Below, piece after piece: positions 18,107 through 28,057 of a stretch of 64,000 nucleotides of DNA. The notes under the pieces are model-generated. The model had not been told where the DNA came from. It saw only the letters and a program-made list of their open reading frames with translations, and ran no database searches. The first letter of the stretch is position 1; each line of letters starts with the position of its first letter. The translations under genes were made by a program, and so were the position numbers. Source of the DNA: JAHDDW01 sp964648795 (GTDB taxonomy: Bacteria > Actinomycetota > Acidimicrobiia > Acidimicrobiales > SZUA-35); contig CAZYMB010000002.1 of assembly GCA_964648795.1 (NCBI GenBank), positions 124,001-188,000 on the forward strand, in the 5' to 3' direction.

Positions 18107-19132
18107 CTACCTAGAGTCTCGACTCGTAGTTGACAGCTCTTCTTCAACGACAGTTACCCGGATTCCACCTACAAGGTCCGATATAAGGTTGAATATCACT
18201 GCAAATAGCACGTGTAGCAAAGTCCCCAGAATAACTAAGATAAAGGAGAACTGAGCTAGTGCTGTTGCCAATGGCCGCAATCGAATCTCGAATACTTCCA
18301 GATTGAATAGTTGTTGAATCTGAGTCTCAACTTGCTCAAGCAGATTCAGCTGTACCGAGAGAACGAAGACCAACAAGGTGGCTATAAATATGGACCCTAC
18401 CACGACTAAATGAAAGATCACAGAGAATGTTAGTACCGACCATGGGTCGATGTGGCGTATAACCCGTCGCACTTTACGAGCACGAAGGCGTTTACCATTG
18501 TCAGAGGCAAACCATCTCTCGAAGAAGGAACCTCGTGAGTCTCTTACTGGACCGCCTTGACTAGCGGCTGCAGCGGCACCAACGACGGGCACACTAGCGT
18601 CCACAACTCCCCCTGTGCCTTTCGGTGCGGGTTTAGGTTCGACACGAGTAGTCGAGGTTTGTGTTGTTGATTCTAGCTCAACATCTGTTTCCTCATCAGA
18701 CTCTATATCTTCATTTACTGCTTCGACTGTCTCTGTTTCGTCTAGCTCGAGGTCTTCTTCATCTTCTCGATCTTCTTGTTGTTCAGAATCGAAGTCGTCT
18801 ATTCCAGTCGGGTCTGAGTCGTCTTTGTCTTTAGTCTCGTCGTCAATATCCTCTTCATCTAAGTCATCATCTGTATCTTCTTCGTCAACGCTCGCATCAG
18901 ACTCCTCAACATCGTCGGCTTCGGCACCATCATTGTCTTGATCTTGGGGTCCAGTCTCTTCTACTTCGTCTTCGCCGGTGCCCGACATAAAGAACTCAGC
19001 AGTTGACTCACCCTGAGAATCAGCGGCAGCGGATGCTGTTGATTCGGATTCGTTCAAATCTTTCGAGTCTGAACTATCAGACTTGTCTTCAGAAGATTTT
19101 TTGCTGTTTCGTTTTCTCGACTTTCGACTCAT
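18107..19132 (-). CDS. DUF3566 membrane protein with long acidic N-terminus
   Basis: 341 residues. The first 200 are extremely acidic and Ser-rich (runs of Asp/Glu, Thr/Glu), followed by a Pro/Ala/Gly linker and then DUF3566: VRRVIRHIDPWSVLTFSVIFHL, two membrane segments, and IRLRPLATALAQFSFILVILGTLL. DUF3566 proteins lie directly after gyrA in many Actinobacteria and are of unknown function. Here the gyrA stop overlaps its ATG as ATGA, so the pairing is translational. The acidic extension is much longer than the domain and may be extracellular or a cytoplasmic interaction arm. Confidence 0.88.
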   Translation of the reverse strand: MSRKSRKRNSKKSSEDKSDSSDSKDLNESESTASAAADSQGESTAEFFMSGTGEDEVEETGPQDQDNDGAEADDVEESDASVDEEDTDDDLDEEDIDDETKDKDDSDPTGIDDFDSEQQEDREDEEDLELDETETVEAVNEDIESDEETDVELESTTQTSTTRVEPKPAPKGTGGVVDASVPVVGAAAAASQGGPVRDSRGSFFERWFASDNGKRLRARKVRRVIRHIDPWSVLTFSVIFHLVVVGSIFIATLLVFVLSVQLNLLEQVETQIQQLFNLEVFEIRLRPLATALAQFSFILVILGTLLHVLFAVIFNLISDLVGGIRVTVVEEELSTTSRDSR

Positions 19133-21588
19133 TCATCTTCCTCGGTTTCAGTATGAAGAAGCCTAGCTGCAGCTGCGACACTATCTTGATCATCTAAGTT
19201 CATTACTCGAACGCCACTGGCATCACGGCCTTGTTGCGAGATGTCCTCAGCTCTAGTACGAATCATAATTCCGTTAGTTGAAACTAGGAGTAGCTCATCT
19301 TTTGGTGAGACGAACTTGGCACAGACAACCTTGCCTTTGGCAGGATTGACCTTTGCACATCTAACTCCTAAGCCACCACGGTTCTTTGGTGAGAATAGTT
19401 CAGGGTCAGTTCGTTTTCCGAAGCCTTCAGAGGTAATAACCAAGAATTCAGCATCTGAACGAAGAACGTTACAACTAACAAGCTGATCGCCTTCTCTGAA
19501 CTTCATTCCCTTTACACCAGCAGCGGTACGACCCATTGCTCTAACGTGCTCTTCTGAGAAGCGGATAGCTTGACCTTGTTCTGAGGTCATAAAGATATGA
19601 TCTTCGCCATTAGTAGGTACTACCGAAACTAGCTCATCGCCGTCGTTCAGCTTTATGGCGATAAGCCCGGACTTGAGGTTGGTGTCATAAGCAGTGAACT
19701 GCGTTTTCTTGACTCGACCTTGACGTGTAGCGAAAAACAAGAATCTGTTTGTCTCATAATCACGAGTGTCTACTACTGCCTGAATGGTCTCACCATTCTC
19801 CAGAGGCAAAATATTTACTAGTGCGGTACCCCGAGCGGTACGCGACGTGATTGGGATCGTGTGAGCCTTCTTACGATATACCTTGCCCTTTGTTGAGAAG
19901 AACAATAAGTAAGCGTGGGCTGTTGTGTGGATTAGATGGTCGACTATGTCTTCATCATCTTTGGTCTTTGCTCCAGCTACACCACGTCCACCTCGACCTT
20001 GCGTCTTAAACTCGTCAGCTGATACTGACTTGATATAGCCAGACGACGTAAGGGTAACAACAAGGTCTTCGTCATCGATTAAGTCTTCAATGTCAATCTC
20101 ACCTGGGTCATCAATCATTATTGACTGACGCGGTGTTGCGTACTTATCTCTGACCTCTCCTAGCTCTTCCTTAATCACTTCTCGGAGTCGTTGGTCATCA
20201 GCCAAGATAGCTTTCAACTCTTTGATTACCTTGGCGAGCTCGGCTAACTCATTCTCGAGGTTTGTTCGCCCTAACCTTGTGAGGCGGTGTAGTTGCATGT
20301 CAAGAATGTGGTCGGCTTGACGCTCCGAGAACTCAAAAGTGTCGCCCATTAAGGCGCCTTTTGCTGCCGCACGGTCTGCGCTTTGCTTGATAGCTTCAAT
20401 GATCTGATCAATCAGGTCGAGAGCTTTTAGCAGGCCTTCGATAATATGGGCACGAGCTTCTGCCTTAGCTAGGCGGAATTTGGTACGTCGTGTGACGACT
20501 TCAACTTGATGGTCTATGTAAGCGACTAGAGCTTCTCGCAGGTTGAGTGTTCTGGGAATGCCGTCAACTAGTGCAACCAAGTTAACGCCAAACGATGTTT
20601 GCATTGGGGTGTGCTTGTACAAGTTGTTGAGGACAACGGTCGAGTTAGCGTCTCGGCGCAGTTCGAAGACCATTCGTGTCTTGCCTTTGGCGGACTCATT
20701 TCGAATTTCCCGAATACCTTCGAGCGCTCCTCTTTCGATAAGCTCAGCGGTCTTGCGTTCGATTTGTTCTACAGACGTCTGGTATGGAACTTCGGTAACA
20801 ACAATTGTGTCGCTTCGTTTACCAGGAACGATCTCTGCAACAGCACGAATCTTTACTGAACCTCTACCTGTTTGGTAAGCAGCTCGTGACCCAGCACGCC
20901 CTAGAATTTGGCCTTTAGTCGGGAAGTCGGGAGCCTTTACAAACTCCATCAAGTCAACGGGCTGTGCATCTGGATTATCGATTAGGTGCATTGTTGCATC
21001 GATTACTTCGCCCAAGTTATGCGGTGGAATGTTGGTGGCCATACCAACGGCAATCCCCTGGCTTCCGTTTACTAGAAGGTTAGGGAAGCGACTTGGCAAC
21101 ACTGTTGGCTCTGCGTGCTTGCCATCGAAGTTGTCTGCAAAATCAACTGTGTCCTCGTCGATGTCGGCGAGCAACTCCATAGCTATCTTCTCGAGGCGAC
21201 ACTCTGTGTATCTGTAAGCAGCTGGTGGGTCATCGGGCGAACCGAAGTTGCCGTGCGGATCAATTAGACGATGCCGTAGTGAAAAGTTTTGACCCATTCG
21301 TACAAGTGAGTCATAGATTGCTTGGTCACCGTGAGGGTGGTACTTACCAATTACGTCACCAACAACAGTTGCACACTTAACGTGGCCTCTATCTGGGCGG
21401 TGGCCTGCGTCAAACATTGACCAGAGGATGCGGCGATGCACTGGCTTCAGTCCATCTCGAGCGTCGGGCAAAGCACGCGACACAATCACCGACATGGCAT
21501 ATTCCAAGAAGGACTGCTCCATCTCAGTTTGGATATCGATTGGTTCTATGTCTTGCTCGTCTAGATCTGTTGTTGGGATATCAGTCAT
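19129..21588 (-). CDS. gyrA: DNA gyrase subunit A
   Basis: 819 residues, full length and without intein. It forms the cleavage-religation half of gyrase, which introduces negative supercoils. Catalytic Tyr is residue 127 in AAYRYTEC. The quinolone-resistance region reads HPHGDQAIYDS: the position equal to Ser83 of E. coli is Gln89, which may lower quinolone binding (inferred from known Ser83 changes). The C-terminal beta-pinwheel has repeated GRG-like segments (TQGRGGRGVAG is the GyrA box). It is 12 bases after gyrB and ATGA-coupled to the DUF3566 gene. Confidence 0.98.
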   Translation of the reverse strand: MTDIPTTDLDEQDIEPIDIQTEMEQSFLEYAMSVIVSRALPDARDGLKPVHRRILWSMFDAGHRPDRGHVKCATVVGDVIGKYHPHGDQAIYDSLVRMGQNFSLRHRLIDPHGNFGSPDDPPAAYRYTECRLEKIAMELLADIDEDTVDFADNFDGKHAEPTVLPSRFPNLLVNGSQGIAVGMATNIPPHNLGEVIDATMHLIDNPDAQPVDLMEFVKAPDFPTKGQILGRAGSRAAYQTGRGSVKIRAVAEIVPGKRSDTIVVTEVPYQTSVEQIERKTAELIERGALEGIREIRNESAKGKTRMVFELRRDANSTVVLNNLYKHTPMQTSFGVNLVALVDGIPRTLNLREALVAYIDHQVEVVTRRTKFRLAKAEARAHIIEGLLKALDLIDQIIEAIKQSADRAAAKGALMGDTFEFSERQADHILDMQLHRLTRLGRTNLENELAELAKVIKELKAILADDQRLREVIKEELGEVRDKYATPRQSIMIDDPGEIDIEDLIDDEDLVVTLTSSGYIKSVSADEFKTQGRGGRGVAGAKTKDDEDIVDHLIHTTAHAYLLFFSTKGKVYRKKAHTIPITSRTARGTALVNILPLENGETIQAVVDTRDYETNRFLFFATRQGRVKKTQFTAYDTNLKSGLIAIKLNDGDELVSVVPTNGEDHIFMTSEQGQAIRFSEEHVRAMGRTAAGVKGMKFREGDQLVSCNVLRSDAEFLVITSEGFGKRTDPELFSPKNRGGLGVRCAKVNPAKGKVVCAKFVSPKDELLLVSTNGIMIRTRAEDISQQGRDASGVRVMNLDDQDSVAAAARLLHTETEEDE

Positions 21589-21600
21589 TTTGTTCTCGTT

Positions 21601-23571
21601 CTATATGTCTAGGAAACGCACGTCGTCTGCGTTGGTCTGGATAAAGTTCTTGCGGCTTTCTACGTCATCGCCCATAAGCACGGAGAAGACTTCGTCGGCC
21701 TTGGCCGCCTGGTCCGCAGTGACTTGCAGTAGTGTTCGCTTCTCTGGGTCCATCGTGGTGTCCCACAGCTCTACTGCGTCCATCTCTCCAAGGCCTTTAA
21801 GGCGTTGGAACTCTGCGTTTGGCTTAGTCTTTAGATACTCATCTCGAGCGATGTCATCTTTCAGGTAAATCTTTGTCTTGCCTACTTCTGTCGAGAAAAG
21901 CGGAGGCTGCGCTATGTATACGTAGCCGGCTTCGACCATTGGTCGCATTTGACGATAGAAGAACGTCAGTAGCAGGGTTCTGATGTGACTACCATCAACA
22001 TCCGCGTCAGCTAGAAGAATGATCTTGTGATAGCGAGCTTTCTCGAGATCAAACTCTTCCTCGCCAATTCCGGCACCAATTGCTTGGATCAGCGAGATGA
22101 CTTCTGTGTTTTTGAACATACGATCTATACGTGCACGCTCAACATTTAGGATCTTGCCCCGAATCGGCAGGATCGCCATTGTTCTTGGGTCACGAGCTTC
22201 TTTAGCCGAACCACCCGCCGAGTTACCCTCCACTATGTAGATTTCTGATTCTTCCGGGTCGTTACTTTGACAGTCTGCGAGCTTACCTGGGAGACCTGCG
22301 CCATCTAGCGCCGACTTACGTCGAATAGTTGCTCGAGCATTTGTGGCCGCAATACGAGCCTTCGCTGCCTGAACTGACTTGTTAAGAATTAGCTTTGCTT
22401 CGTTCGGGTTCTCTTCGAACCACTCACGTAGACGTTCATTCGTTGCTTTCTCGACCAAAGAACGAACCGATACGTTTCCAAGTTTAGATTTGGTCTGACC
22501 TTCGAACTGTGGTTCAACAACTCGTACCGAGATGATGGCAGTTAAACCTTCACGAATGTCTTCGCCCTGTAGGTTGTCCTCTTTTTCTTTGAGGATTCCT
22601 TTGTCACGAGCATAAGCGTTAACGGTTCGGGTTAGAGCTGTTCGGAACCCTTGTTCGTGCATACCACCTTCGATGGTGTTGATACCGTTGGCAAATGAGT
22701 GAATGCCATCTGTCTGGTATCCGGTGTTCCAGCTAAACGCAATTTCGACTGTTTCGTCTTCGCCGTCTTCTTCGAACCAACCAACCTGACTGAAGAGCTC
22801 TTCTTTAGATTTGTTTAGGTGCGCAACAAAGTCTTTGATACCGCCGTCATAGCGAAGGGTGATTGGCTCAAATTCAGGATCTCGTTCATCAACAATGTAG
22901 AACTCGAGACCTGCGTTTAAGAAAGCCATCATCTGGAAGCGGTCTGCCAAAGTTTTTGTTACAAATGAAATCCCTTCTTTAAAGATCGCTGGATCTGGCC
23001 AGAACGTGACGCTCGTGCCGGTTACCGGGTTGCCGTCATCGTCTTTTGGTGACTTCCCAATTACCTTGAGCTTGTCAGCTGGTTGTCCACCGTCTTTAAA
23101 TGACATTTGGTGAGTTGAGCCATCGCGGTCAATTTCTACTTCTACTTTTGTTGAGAGTGCGTTTACAACAGAGATACCTACACCGTGCAAACCTCCCGAA
23201 ACTTTGTAACCACCGTCACCGAATTTACCACCAGCGTGAAGAACAGTTAGTACTACCTCAGCTGCTGTCAGGTCATCATATTTTGGGTGTTTCCCCACAG
23301 GGATACCACGACCATCATCGGTAACGGTTACTCCACCATCGTCTCTAACAGTTACAACGATTCGACCACAGTGACCGGCCATTGCTTCGTCAACAGAGTT
23401 GTCAACAACTTCCCATACAAGGTGATGTAGACCTGTTGGACCGGTGGACCCAATGTACATGCCAGGTCTTTTTCTGACCGCTTCTAAGCCTTCGAGGACT
23501 TGAATATCTGAGGCTGAATATGTCGGATTTGCTGATTTAGGACTGCTGGTATTGTCTGAGGTTGTGGACAT
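21601..23571 (-). CDS. gyrB: DNA gyrase subunit B
   Basis: 656 residues. GHKL ATPase signatures EVVDNSVDEAMAG and VTDDGRGIPVG near the N-terminus, KVSGGLHGVGISVVNALS as the lid region, and Toprim motifs IYIVEGNSAGGSAK, then LLADADVDGSHIRTLLLTFFYR. Partner of GyrA; supplies ATP-driven strand passage. The 217 bases after recF-dciA hold no gene; a weak GGGGT-gtcgct-ACCCC hairpin sits there. No intein. Confidence 0.98.
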   Translation of the reverse strand: MSTTSDNTSSPKSANPTYSASDIQVLEGLEAVRKRPGMYIGSTGPTGLHHLVWEVVDNSVDEAMAGHCGRIVVTVRDDGGVTVTDDGRGIPVGKHPKYDDLTAAEVVLTVLHAGGKFGDGGYKVSGGLHGVGISVVNALSTKVEVEIDRDGSTHQMSFKDGGQPADKLKVIGKSPKDDDGNPVTGTSVTFWPDPAIFKEGISFVTKTLADRFQMMAFLNAGLEFYIVDERDPEFEPITLRYDGGIKDFVAHLNKSKEELFSQVGWFEEDGEDETVEIAFSWNTGYQTDGIHSFANGINTIEGGMHEQGFRTALTRTVNAYARDKGILKEKEDNLQGEDIREGLTAIISVRVVEPQFEGQTKSKLGNVSVRSLVEKATNERLREWFEENPNEAKLILNKSVQAAKARIAATNARATIRRKSALDGAGLPGKLADCQSNDPEESEIYIVEGNSAGGSAKEARDPRTMAILPIRGKILNVERARIDRMFKNTEVISLIQAIGAGIGEEEFDLEKARYHKIILLADADVDGSHIRTLLLTFFYRQMRPMVEAGYVYIAQPPLFSTEVGKTKIYLKDDIARDEYLKTKPNAEFQRLKGLGEMDAVELWDTTMDPEKRTLLQVTADQAAKADEVFSVLMGDDVESRKNFIQTNADDVRFLDI

Positions 23572-23788
23572 TTTCTCGATCTATTTTTGTAACTATTTTG
23601 TGACTAATAATTAGCATCAATTGACTGCCAAAAACAGGCTTAAATAGCGGTGTTCTAGAGCGTTTTTAGCTCATTTCATTGTAGCAGAAAAAGACCCCTT
23701 TTAGACGCTTATTTTGGGTACGGAAACAATTGATTTCTTGACCGATGTGTCTTGGGGTGTCGCTACCCCCGAACCAGTTTTGTCAGAC

Positions 23789-24085
23789 TTATTTGGCGCT
23801 GAGTCGCGCTTTAACTGCACTCAATTTATTGGGCGCAAACTGGGCTTCGTAGGCCTCAATTATTTGGGTTTCCATCCACTTTATTTGGGCTATAAAGGCC
23901 GGGTCTGTGCAGCTAATTTCTAGCACTCCGTCTTGCACCGAAATAGGTTCGGTGACTTTAGATAACGCTGGGCCCATAATGTCTTCCCATTTATCGCTCA
24001 AAGAAGCCACAACTTGTATGGGGGGTGCACCTAAGTTTGCAAAGAATGTCTCTAAACTTTTCTGAATTGGGTTCGGTTCGCTCAT
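23789..24085 (-). CDS. dciA: DciA-like (DUF721) helicase loader
   Basis: 98 residues. The hallmark tryptophan and following residues SDKWEDIMGPALSKVTEPISVQDGVLEISCTDPAFIAQIKWMETQII match DUF721, a KH-like fold. DciA proteins help load the replicative helicase DnaB in bacteria lacking DnaC or DnaI; this is family knowledge. The gene lies between recF and gyrB, the usual actinobacterial position, and overlaps recF by ATGA. The matching DnaB is at 47355. Slightly short against the family. Confidence 0.85.
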   Translation of the reverse strand: MSEPNPIQKSLETFFANLGAPPIQVVASLSDKWEDIMGPALSKVTEPISVQDGVLEISCTDPAFIAQIKWMETQIIEAYEAQFAPNKLSAVKARLSAK

Positions 24086-25158
24086 CCGTAGAACCCATTA
24101 TTAGATGCAAACTCTCTAAATTCAGCATCAGGTGTGACGATTTCTGGAAGCTCCACAGCGCTAGTAATGATGGTCTGAGTATCACCAAGGCTGTTTAGTA
24201 ACGCCGTTGCCCTATCCATGTCTAGCTCACTCAAAACATCGTCTAAAAGCAGTAAAGGCGCCTCTCCTAGAGCCTCTGTAAGCAGCTTATGACCAGCCAA
24301 GCGTAAGCTCAGGGCCAGAGACCTTTGTTCTCCCTGTGACGCTTCATTGCGTGTATCAAAGCCATCCAGAGTGGTGACTAGGTCATCTCGATGTGGACCG
24401 GTAGTTGTTACAGACCTTCGAATATCGTTGGTTCGATTATCGACAAGGGTTTCGACCAGGTCATCTTCCCAAGTTGATTCATAATCAAATGTGACGTCGC
24501 GCCGCTCCCCTGCTAACTCAGCGTATGCCAATGAACTTATTGGCCGCAGACGATTCAGAAGTTCGATGCGTAAGTTCCGCACTCTCGTTCCAGACTCACC
24601 AACACGCTTGTCCCAAACGTCGAGTGTTGCTTCGACAGATTCATCTTTGGTCGTACTTATTTGTTTAAGTAATGAATTTCGTTGTTTCAGACTCTTGTCA
24701 AAAGTGGCATATGTGCCCGACTGACTCGGATCAAGTGCGATAACTAAATTATCTAGATAGTCACGACGGTGGCTAGGTCCAAACTTTATAAGTGCCAAGT
24801 CATCTGGTGCAAACACAGTGACCTGTAAAGCACCTAGTAAGTCCTTAGCCCTCTTTAAGGGCTGCTTATTTACAAATGCCTTAGTCTTGCCTTTAGCGAC
24901 TTCTAGCTCAATAAGAACATCTCTATCGTCGCGTATCCCTTTGGCCCGTAGCACCCCAATCTCAGTCCCTCGACGAATCAAGTTTTGGGTTGGCGAACCA
25001 CGATGAGACTTCTGTGTCGACAAAACACTGAGCGCCTCAACTAAATTTGTTTTGCCAATGCCATTCGGCCCAATGAAAGCATTAAGCCCTGGTGAAAATT
25101 CAAAATGTGCTGACTCGTAACTACGAAAGTTTCTAATCCAAAGATCAGAAATAATCAC
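24082..25158 (-). CDS. recF: DNA replication/repair protein RecF
   Basis: 358 residues from GTG at 25158. An SMC/RecF-type ATPase: Walker A FIGPNGIGKTNLVEAL near residue 30, signature QGEQRSLALSLRLAG, and Walker B LLLLDDVLSELD near the C-terminus. It loads RecA at gaps and protects stalled forks. The start is 16 bases after dnaN, and the stop overlaps dciA, so it belongs to the dnaN-recF-dciA run. Confidence 0.97.
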   Translation of the reverse strand: MIISDLWIRNFRSYESAHFEFSPGLNAFIGPNGIGKTNLVEALSVLSTQKSHRGSPTQNLIRRGTEIGVLRAKGIRDDRDVLIELEVAKGKTKAFVNKQPLKRAKDLLGALQVTVFAPDDLALIKFGPSHRRDYLDNLVIALDPSQSGTYATFDKSLKQRNSLLKQISTTKDESVEATLDVWDKRVGESGTRVRNLRIELLNRLRPISSLAYAELAGERRDVTFDYESTWEDDLVETLVDNRTNDIRRSVTTTGPHRDDLVTTLDGFDTRNEASQGEQRSLALSLRLAGHKLLTEALGEAPLLLLDDVLSELDMDRATALLNSLGDTQTIITSAVELPEIVTPDAEFREFASNNGFYG

Positions 25159-25174
25159 AGGTAATCGTTTGCCT

Positions 25175-26260
25175 TTAAGAAACGCGAACCGGCATTAGCA
25201 AGTATAGATAATCCTCTACACCCACACTGTGGATTAACGCTGGCTTTAGCTCATCGATTGTGGAAAGCGTAATTTCGTCGCCTGGAGTGACTTCAACACC
25301 TTCTGCTAAGTACTGCGGGTTGAATGCAACAATTAGGTTAGAACCATCGTATTTGCCTTCTACAAACTCTCTAGCTGTACCTACATCTTGTGTGATAGCA
25401 ACTAGTTCTACCCCGTCAGAATTCATCTCTAATCGAACAGGTGTTGACTCACGAGCTAGAAGCTTGACTCTGCGAAGAGCCTCTAAGAAGTCGCCTCTAT
25501 TGATAGTTAGCTTGTTCGGGTGACTGTCCGGAATTAGACCACGGTAGTTGGGGAACTCGCCTTCGATAAGTCGAGTTGTAATCTTGATGTCACCAACCAA
25601 GAACGCTGCTTCGTTGTCACCAAGCTGAAGATCAACCTTGTCACCTTTGTCTAGAACTTTGTTGAGTTCTTCCAACGCTCGAGATGGAATTAAAACACTT
25701 TGGCCCTTTTTAAGAACTGCTGCGTTCTTGATATCTCGCATAGCTAAACGGTAAGAGTCTGTTGCCACTAGACGAAGACCATCACCTTCGCTTGCTAGTA
25801 AGACACCTGTAAGAATTGGACGAGAATCATCTGAACTAGCAGCTAAGACAACTTGTTGTAAAGAGTCGTTTAGTTCTTCTGCTGAAAGCGTAAACGTTTC
25901 TGCTTCGGTAGCTGCAAGCTTTGGAAAATCGTCTGAAGCGATTAAACGGATACTGAACTCACTTCGACCAGATGTGATCTGTAGTGAATCTCCAGATACT
26001 TCTAAAGACACAGCTCCTGGTTTGATTGCTTTAACAATGTCTGCTGCTAGTCGTGCAGGAATAACTGCTTCACCATCAGTAGAACCTGAAACTTTGACAT
26101 CAATAGAAATCGTAAGATCACGATCTGTACCAGTCAGACTCAGTAAGTCTTTCTTTAAAATTGCCTGAATACCTGAGAGTCCTGGCAAACCTTTGTTCAC
26201 AGCACGACCCGCTGTTGCTAGAGATTCGACTAGTACATCTCTTTCACACTTGAACTTCAT
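25175..26260 (-). CDS. dnaN: DNA polymerase III beta subunit (sliding clamp)
   Basis: 361 residues from the ATG at 26260 (MKFKCERDVLVESL). A frame from 26320 adds 20 residues that do not fit the family. The clamp repeat pattern is intact (GLSGIQAILKKDLLSLTGTDRDLTI, then ILTGVLLASEGDGLRLVATDSYRLAMRDI) and the C-terminus ends PALIHSVGVEDYLYLLMPVRVS with the binding pocket residues. It encircles DNA and tethers polymerase. Preceded by the 393-base dnaA-dnaN gap with DnaA boxes. Confidence 0.97.
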   Translation of the reverse strand: MKFKCERDVLVESLATAGRAVNKGLPGLSGIQAILKKDLLSLTGTDRDLTISIDVKVSGSTDGEAVIPARLAADIVKAIKPGAVSLEVSGDSLQITSGRSEFSIRLIASDDFPKLAATEAETFTLSAEELNDSLQQVVLAASSDDSRPILTGVLLASEGDGLRLVATDSYRLAMRDIKNAAVLKKGQSVLIPSRALEELNKVLDKGDKVDLQLGDNEAAFLVGDIKITTRLIEGEFPNYRGLIPDSHPNKLTINRGDFLEALRRVKLLARESTPVRLEMNSDGVELVAITQDVGTAREFVEGKYDGSNLIVAFNPQYLAEGVEVTPGDEITLSTIDELKPALIHSVGVEDYLYLLMPVRVS

Positions 26261-26653
26261 AACGCTCCGAAAATAAAATGGGCTAAGGCAACTGGCAACG
26301 CTGCTCCAAGCCCTATGCAATATAGCCTAGCCAATTATCACTGAGGTTTCTCTATTTATGAGAGTTCTGATTCAAGAAAGAAACGCAGGTAAATCACACT
26401 AATGCAATTCGTCCACGGTTGGTTCGTCTTGGTTTCCCCACAATTAGTTTTGGATTTGTTTTTAAATGATAGTTATATGTAATAGGACCTGTGGATTGTG
26501 AGTAAGTAGTCACTGACTGCTCCAACAGCTAACTATTTTTCCACACCACCATGTCGACTATGCACCGAACTACAAATTGGTAATTAGTTAGCTGTGAATA
26601 AGGCACTTTGGGGCCTTCAGTTGTCCGCAGAATACGAACAGATTTATCCCTAA
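26261..26653. other. candidate replication origin between dnaA and dnaN
   Basis: A 393-base gap without a gene. DnaA-box-like sites: TTTTCCACA at 26537-26545, TTATTCACA on the minus strand at 26593-26601, CAATCCACA on the minus strand at 26490-26498, and TTGTCCGCA at 26621-26629 (8 of 9). TTATCCCTA near 26644 is weaker. An AT-rich stretch at 26459-26484 (TTTAAATGATAGTTATATG) could serve as the unwinding element. Position next to dnaA and box density make oriC likely; no experimental sign can be read. Confidence 0.7.
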
Positions 26654-28057
26654 CTAATCCCCAGCTTCTGCGGTGTTACGCACAGCTTTTTCCAGAGTAG
26701 TTACATGGTTGTAAATTTGTGTTCGTTCTTTCATTAGAGCTTCAACTTTGTCACAAGCATGAATAACGGTGGTGTGATCTCTGCCACCGAACTCTCTAGC
26801 AATCATCGGAAAGCTCAAGTCCGTCATTTGTCGTGACAGATACATTGCAACTTGTCTAGCAATTACTAATGGTCTGCGGCGAGACTTCCCTTTGAGTTCA
26901 TCTATTCCAAAACCAAAGTGTGCTTGAGTTGCGTCCATAATCATGTCGACATTGATTTGCTTTGGCTGACGATTTGCTATGAAGTCACCCAGTACCTCAG
27001 ATGCAAGTTCGACCGTGATGTCTTGGCGATTTAGATTGGCGTGAGCTGCGACCTTATTGAGCGCACCTTCAAGCTCACGAATATTTGTCTTTATTGATGT
27101 TGCTATGAATTCAGCAACGTCGCTTGGTAGGTCAATCGAGTCGTTGTCTGACTTCTTTTGCAGAATCGCCATACGAGTTTCAACGTCTGGTGGCTGAATA
27201 TCCGTTAGCAGACCCATCATAAAGCGGCTTCTTAAGCGGTCTTCAAGCGTTGGGATAGCGTCAGGTGGCCGGTCAGAAGAAAGAATGATCTGCTTATTCT
27301 CTGCATACAGATCGTTAAAAGTATGGAAGAGCTCTTCTTGAAGGCGGTCTTTGCCTTCGATGAACTGGATGTCGTCAATTAGCAGAACATCGATTTTGCG
27401 ATAGCGAGATTTGAAATCGTTTCCGGCAGAGTTCTTGATCGAGTCGACAAATTCGTTCAGGAAAGTTTCAGTCGAGACATATCTAACAGTCAGCTGAGGA
27501 TACACATCGTTGATGTAGGTCTCGACAGCTTTCAGAATGTGAGTCTTACCGAGCCCTGCTTGGCCGTATATAAAGAGTGGGTTGTAGGAATTACCAGGGC
27601 GTTCTGCAACTGACAAAGCTGCAGCATGAGCGAATCGATTGGACTGGCCAATAACGAAAGTCTCAAATGTATAGCGGCCCTGATCATTCTTGATTGGACT
27701 TGTTGGAGCTTTAGGCTTTTCAGTTACATCTATTACTGGGTCTGCGTTGGTTAGATCTAGTTGCGCTTGCGAATCATCAAACAGTGTTGGCAACAACGTG
27801 TCAAATTTGACGCTGATTACAGAGCCGAGTGCTTCAGCTACAGCCTCTTCGACGAAGGGCCGATATTTACCGTCGAGTTTGTCTCGAACGATCCCGTTTG
27901 GCAGGCCTACGACTAGTTGGCGTTTGGTTAACTTAATACCTTGGGCCTGTGAGAAGGTACTTTGCCAAATCCCTGCTGAATACTGGCCTCTAAGGATTTC
28001 AGAGGCACTTTTCCACAGGTTGTCTGCGTCAAGCTGTGAATCTAGGCTTTTTTCCAT
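26654..28057 (-). CDS. dnaA: chromosomal replication initiator DnaA
   Basis: 467 residues with the four-domain layout. Domain I is N-terminal (residues 1-85), the linker is Pro/Asp-rich, domain III has Walker A GQAGLGKTHILKA and Walker B VLLIDDIQFIEGKDRLQEE, and domain IV carries the DnaA signature EFGGRDHTTVIHACDKV for box recognition. It binds DnaA boxes and opens the origin. The sequence TTTTCCACA occurs in its own 5' coding end and upstream, hinting at autoregulation. Confidence 0.98.
   Translation of the reverse strand: MEKSLDSQLDADNLWKSASEILRGQYSAGIWQSTFSQAQGIKLTKRQLVVGLPNGIVRDKLDGKYRPFVEEAVAEALGSVISVKFDTLLPTLFDDSQAQLDLTNADPVIDVTEKPKAPTSPIKNDQGRYTFETFVIGQSNRFAHAAALSVAERPGNSYNPLFIYGQAGLGKTHILKAVETYINDVYPQLTVRYVSTETFLNEFVDSIKNSAGNDFKSRYRKIDVLLIDDIQFIEGKDRLQEELFHTFNDLYAENKQIILSSDRPPDAIPTLEDRLRSRFMMGLLTDIQPPDVETRMAILQKKSDNDSIDLPSDVAEFIATSIKTNIRELEGALNKVAAHANLNRQDITVELASEVLGDFIANRQPKQINVDMIMDATQAHFGFGIDELKGKSRRRPLVIARQVAMYLSRQMTDLSFPMIAREFGGRDHTTVIHACDKVEALMKERTQIYNHVTTLEKAVRNTAEAGD

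Noticed and set aside
19129..23571. Inteins in gyrA, gyrB, dnaB or nrdA
   Set aside because: All four proteins have normal lengths and continuous motifs.
23714..23923. Plus-strand ORF in the dciA-gyrB gap
   Set aside because: It overlaps dciA on the opposite strand and has no recognisable features.
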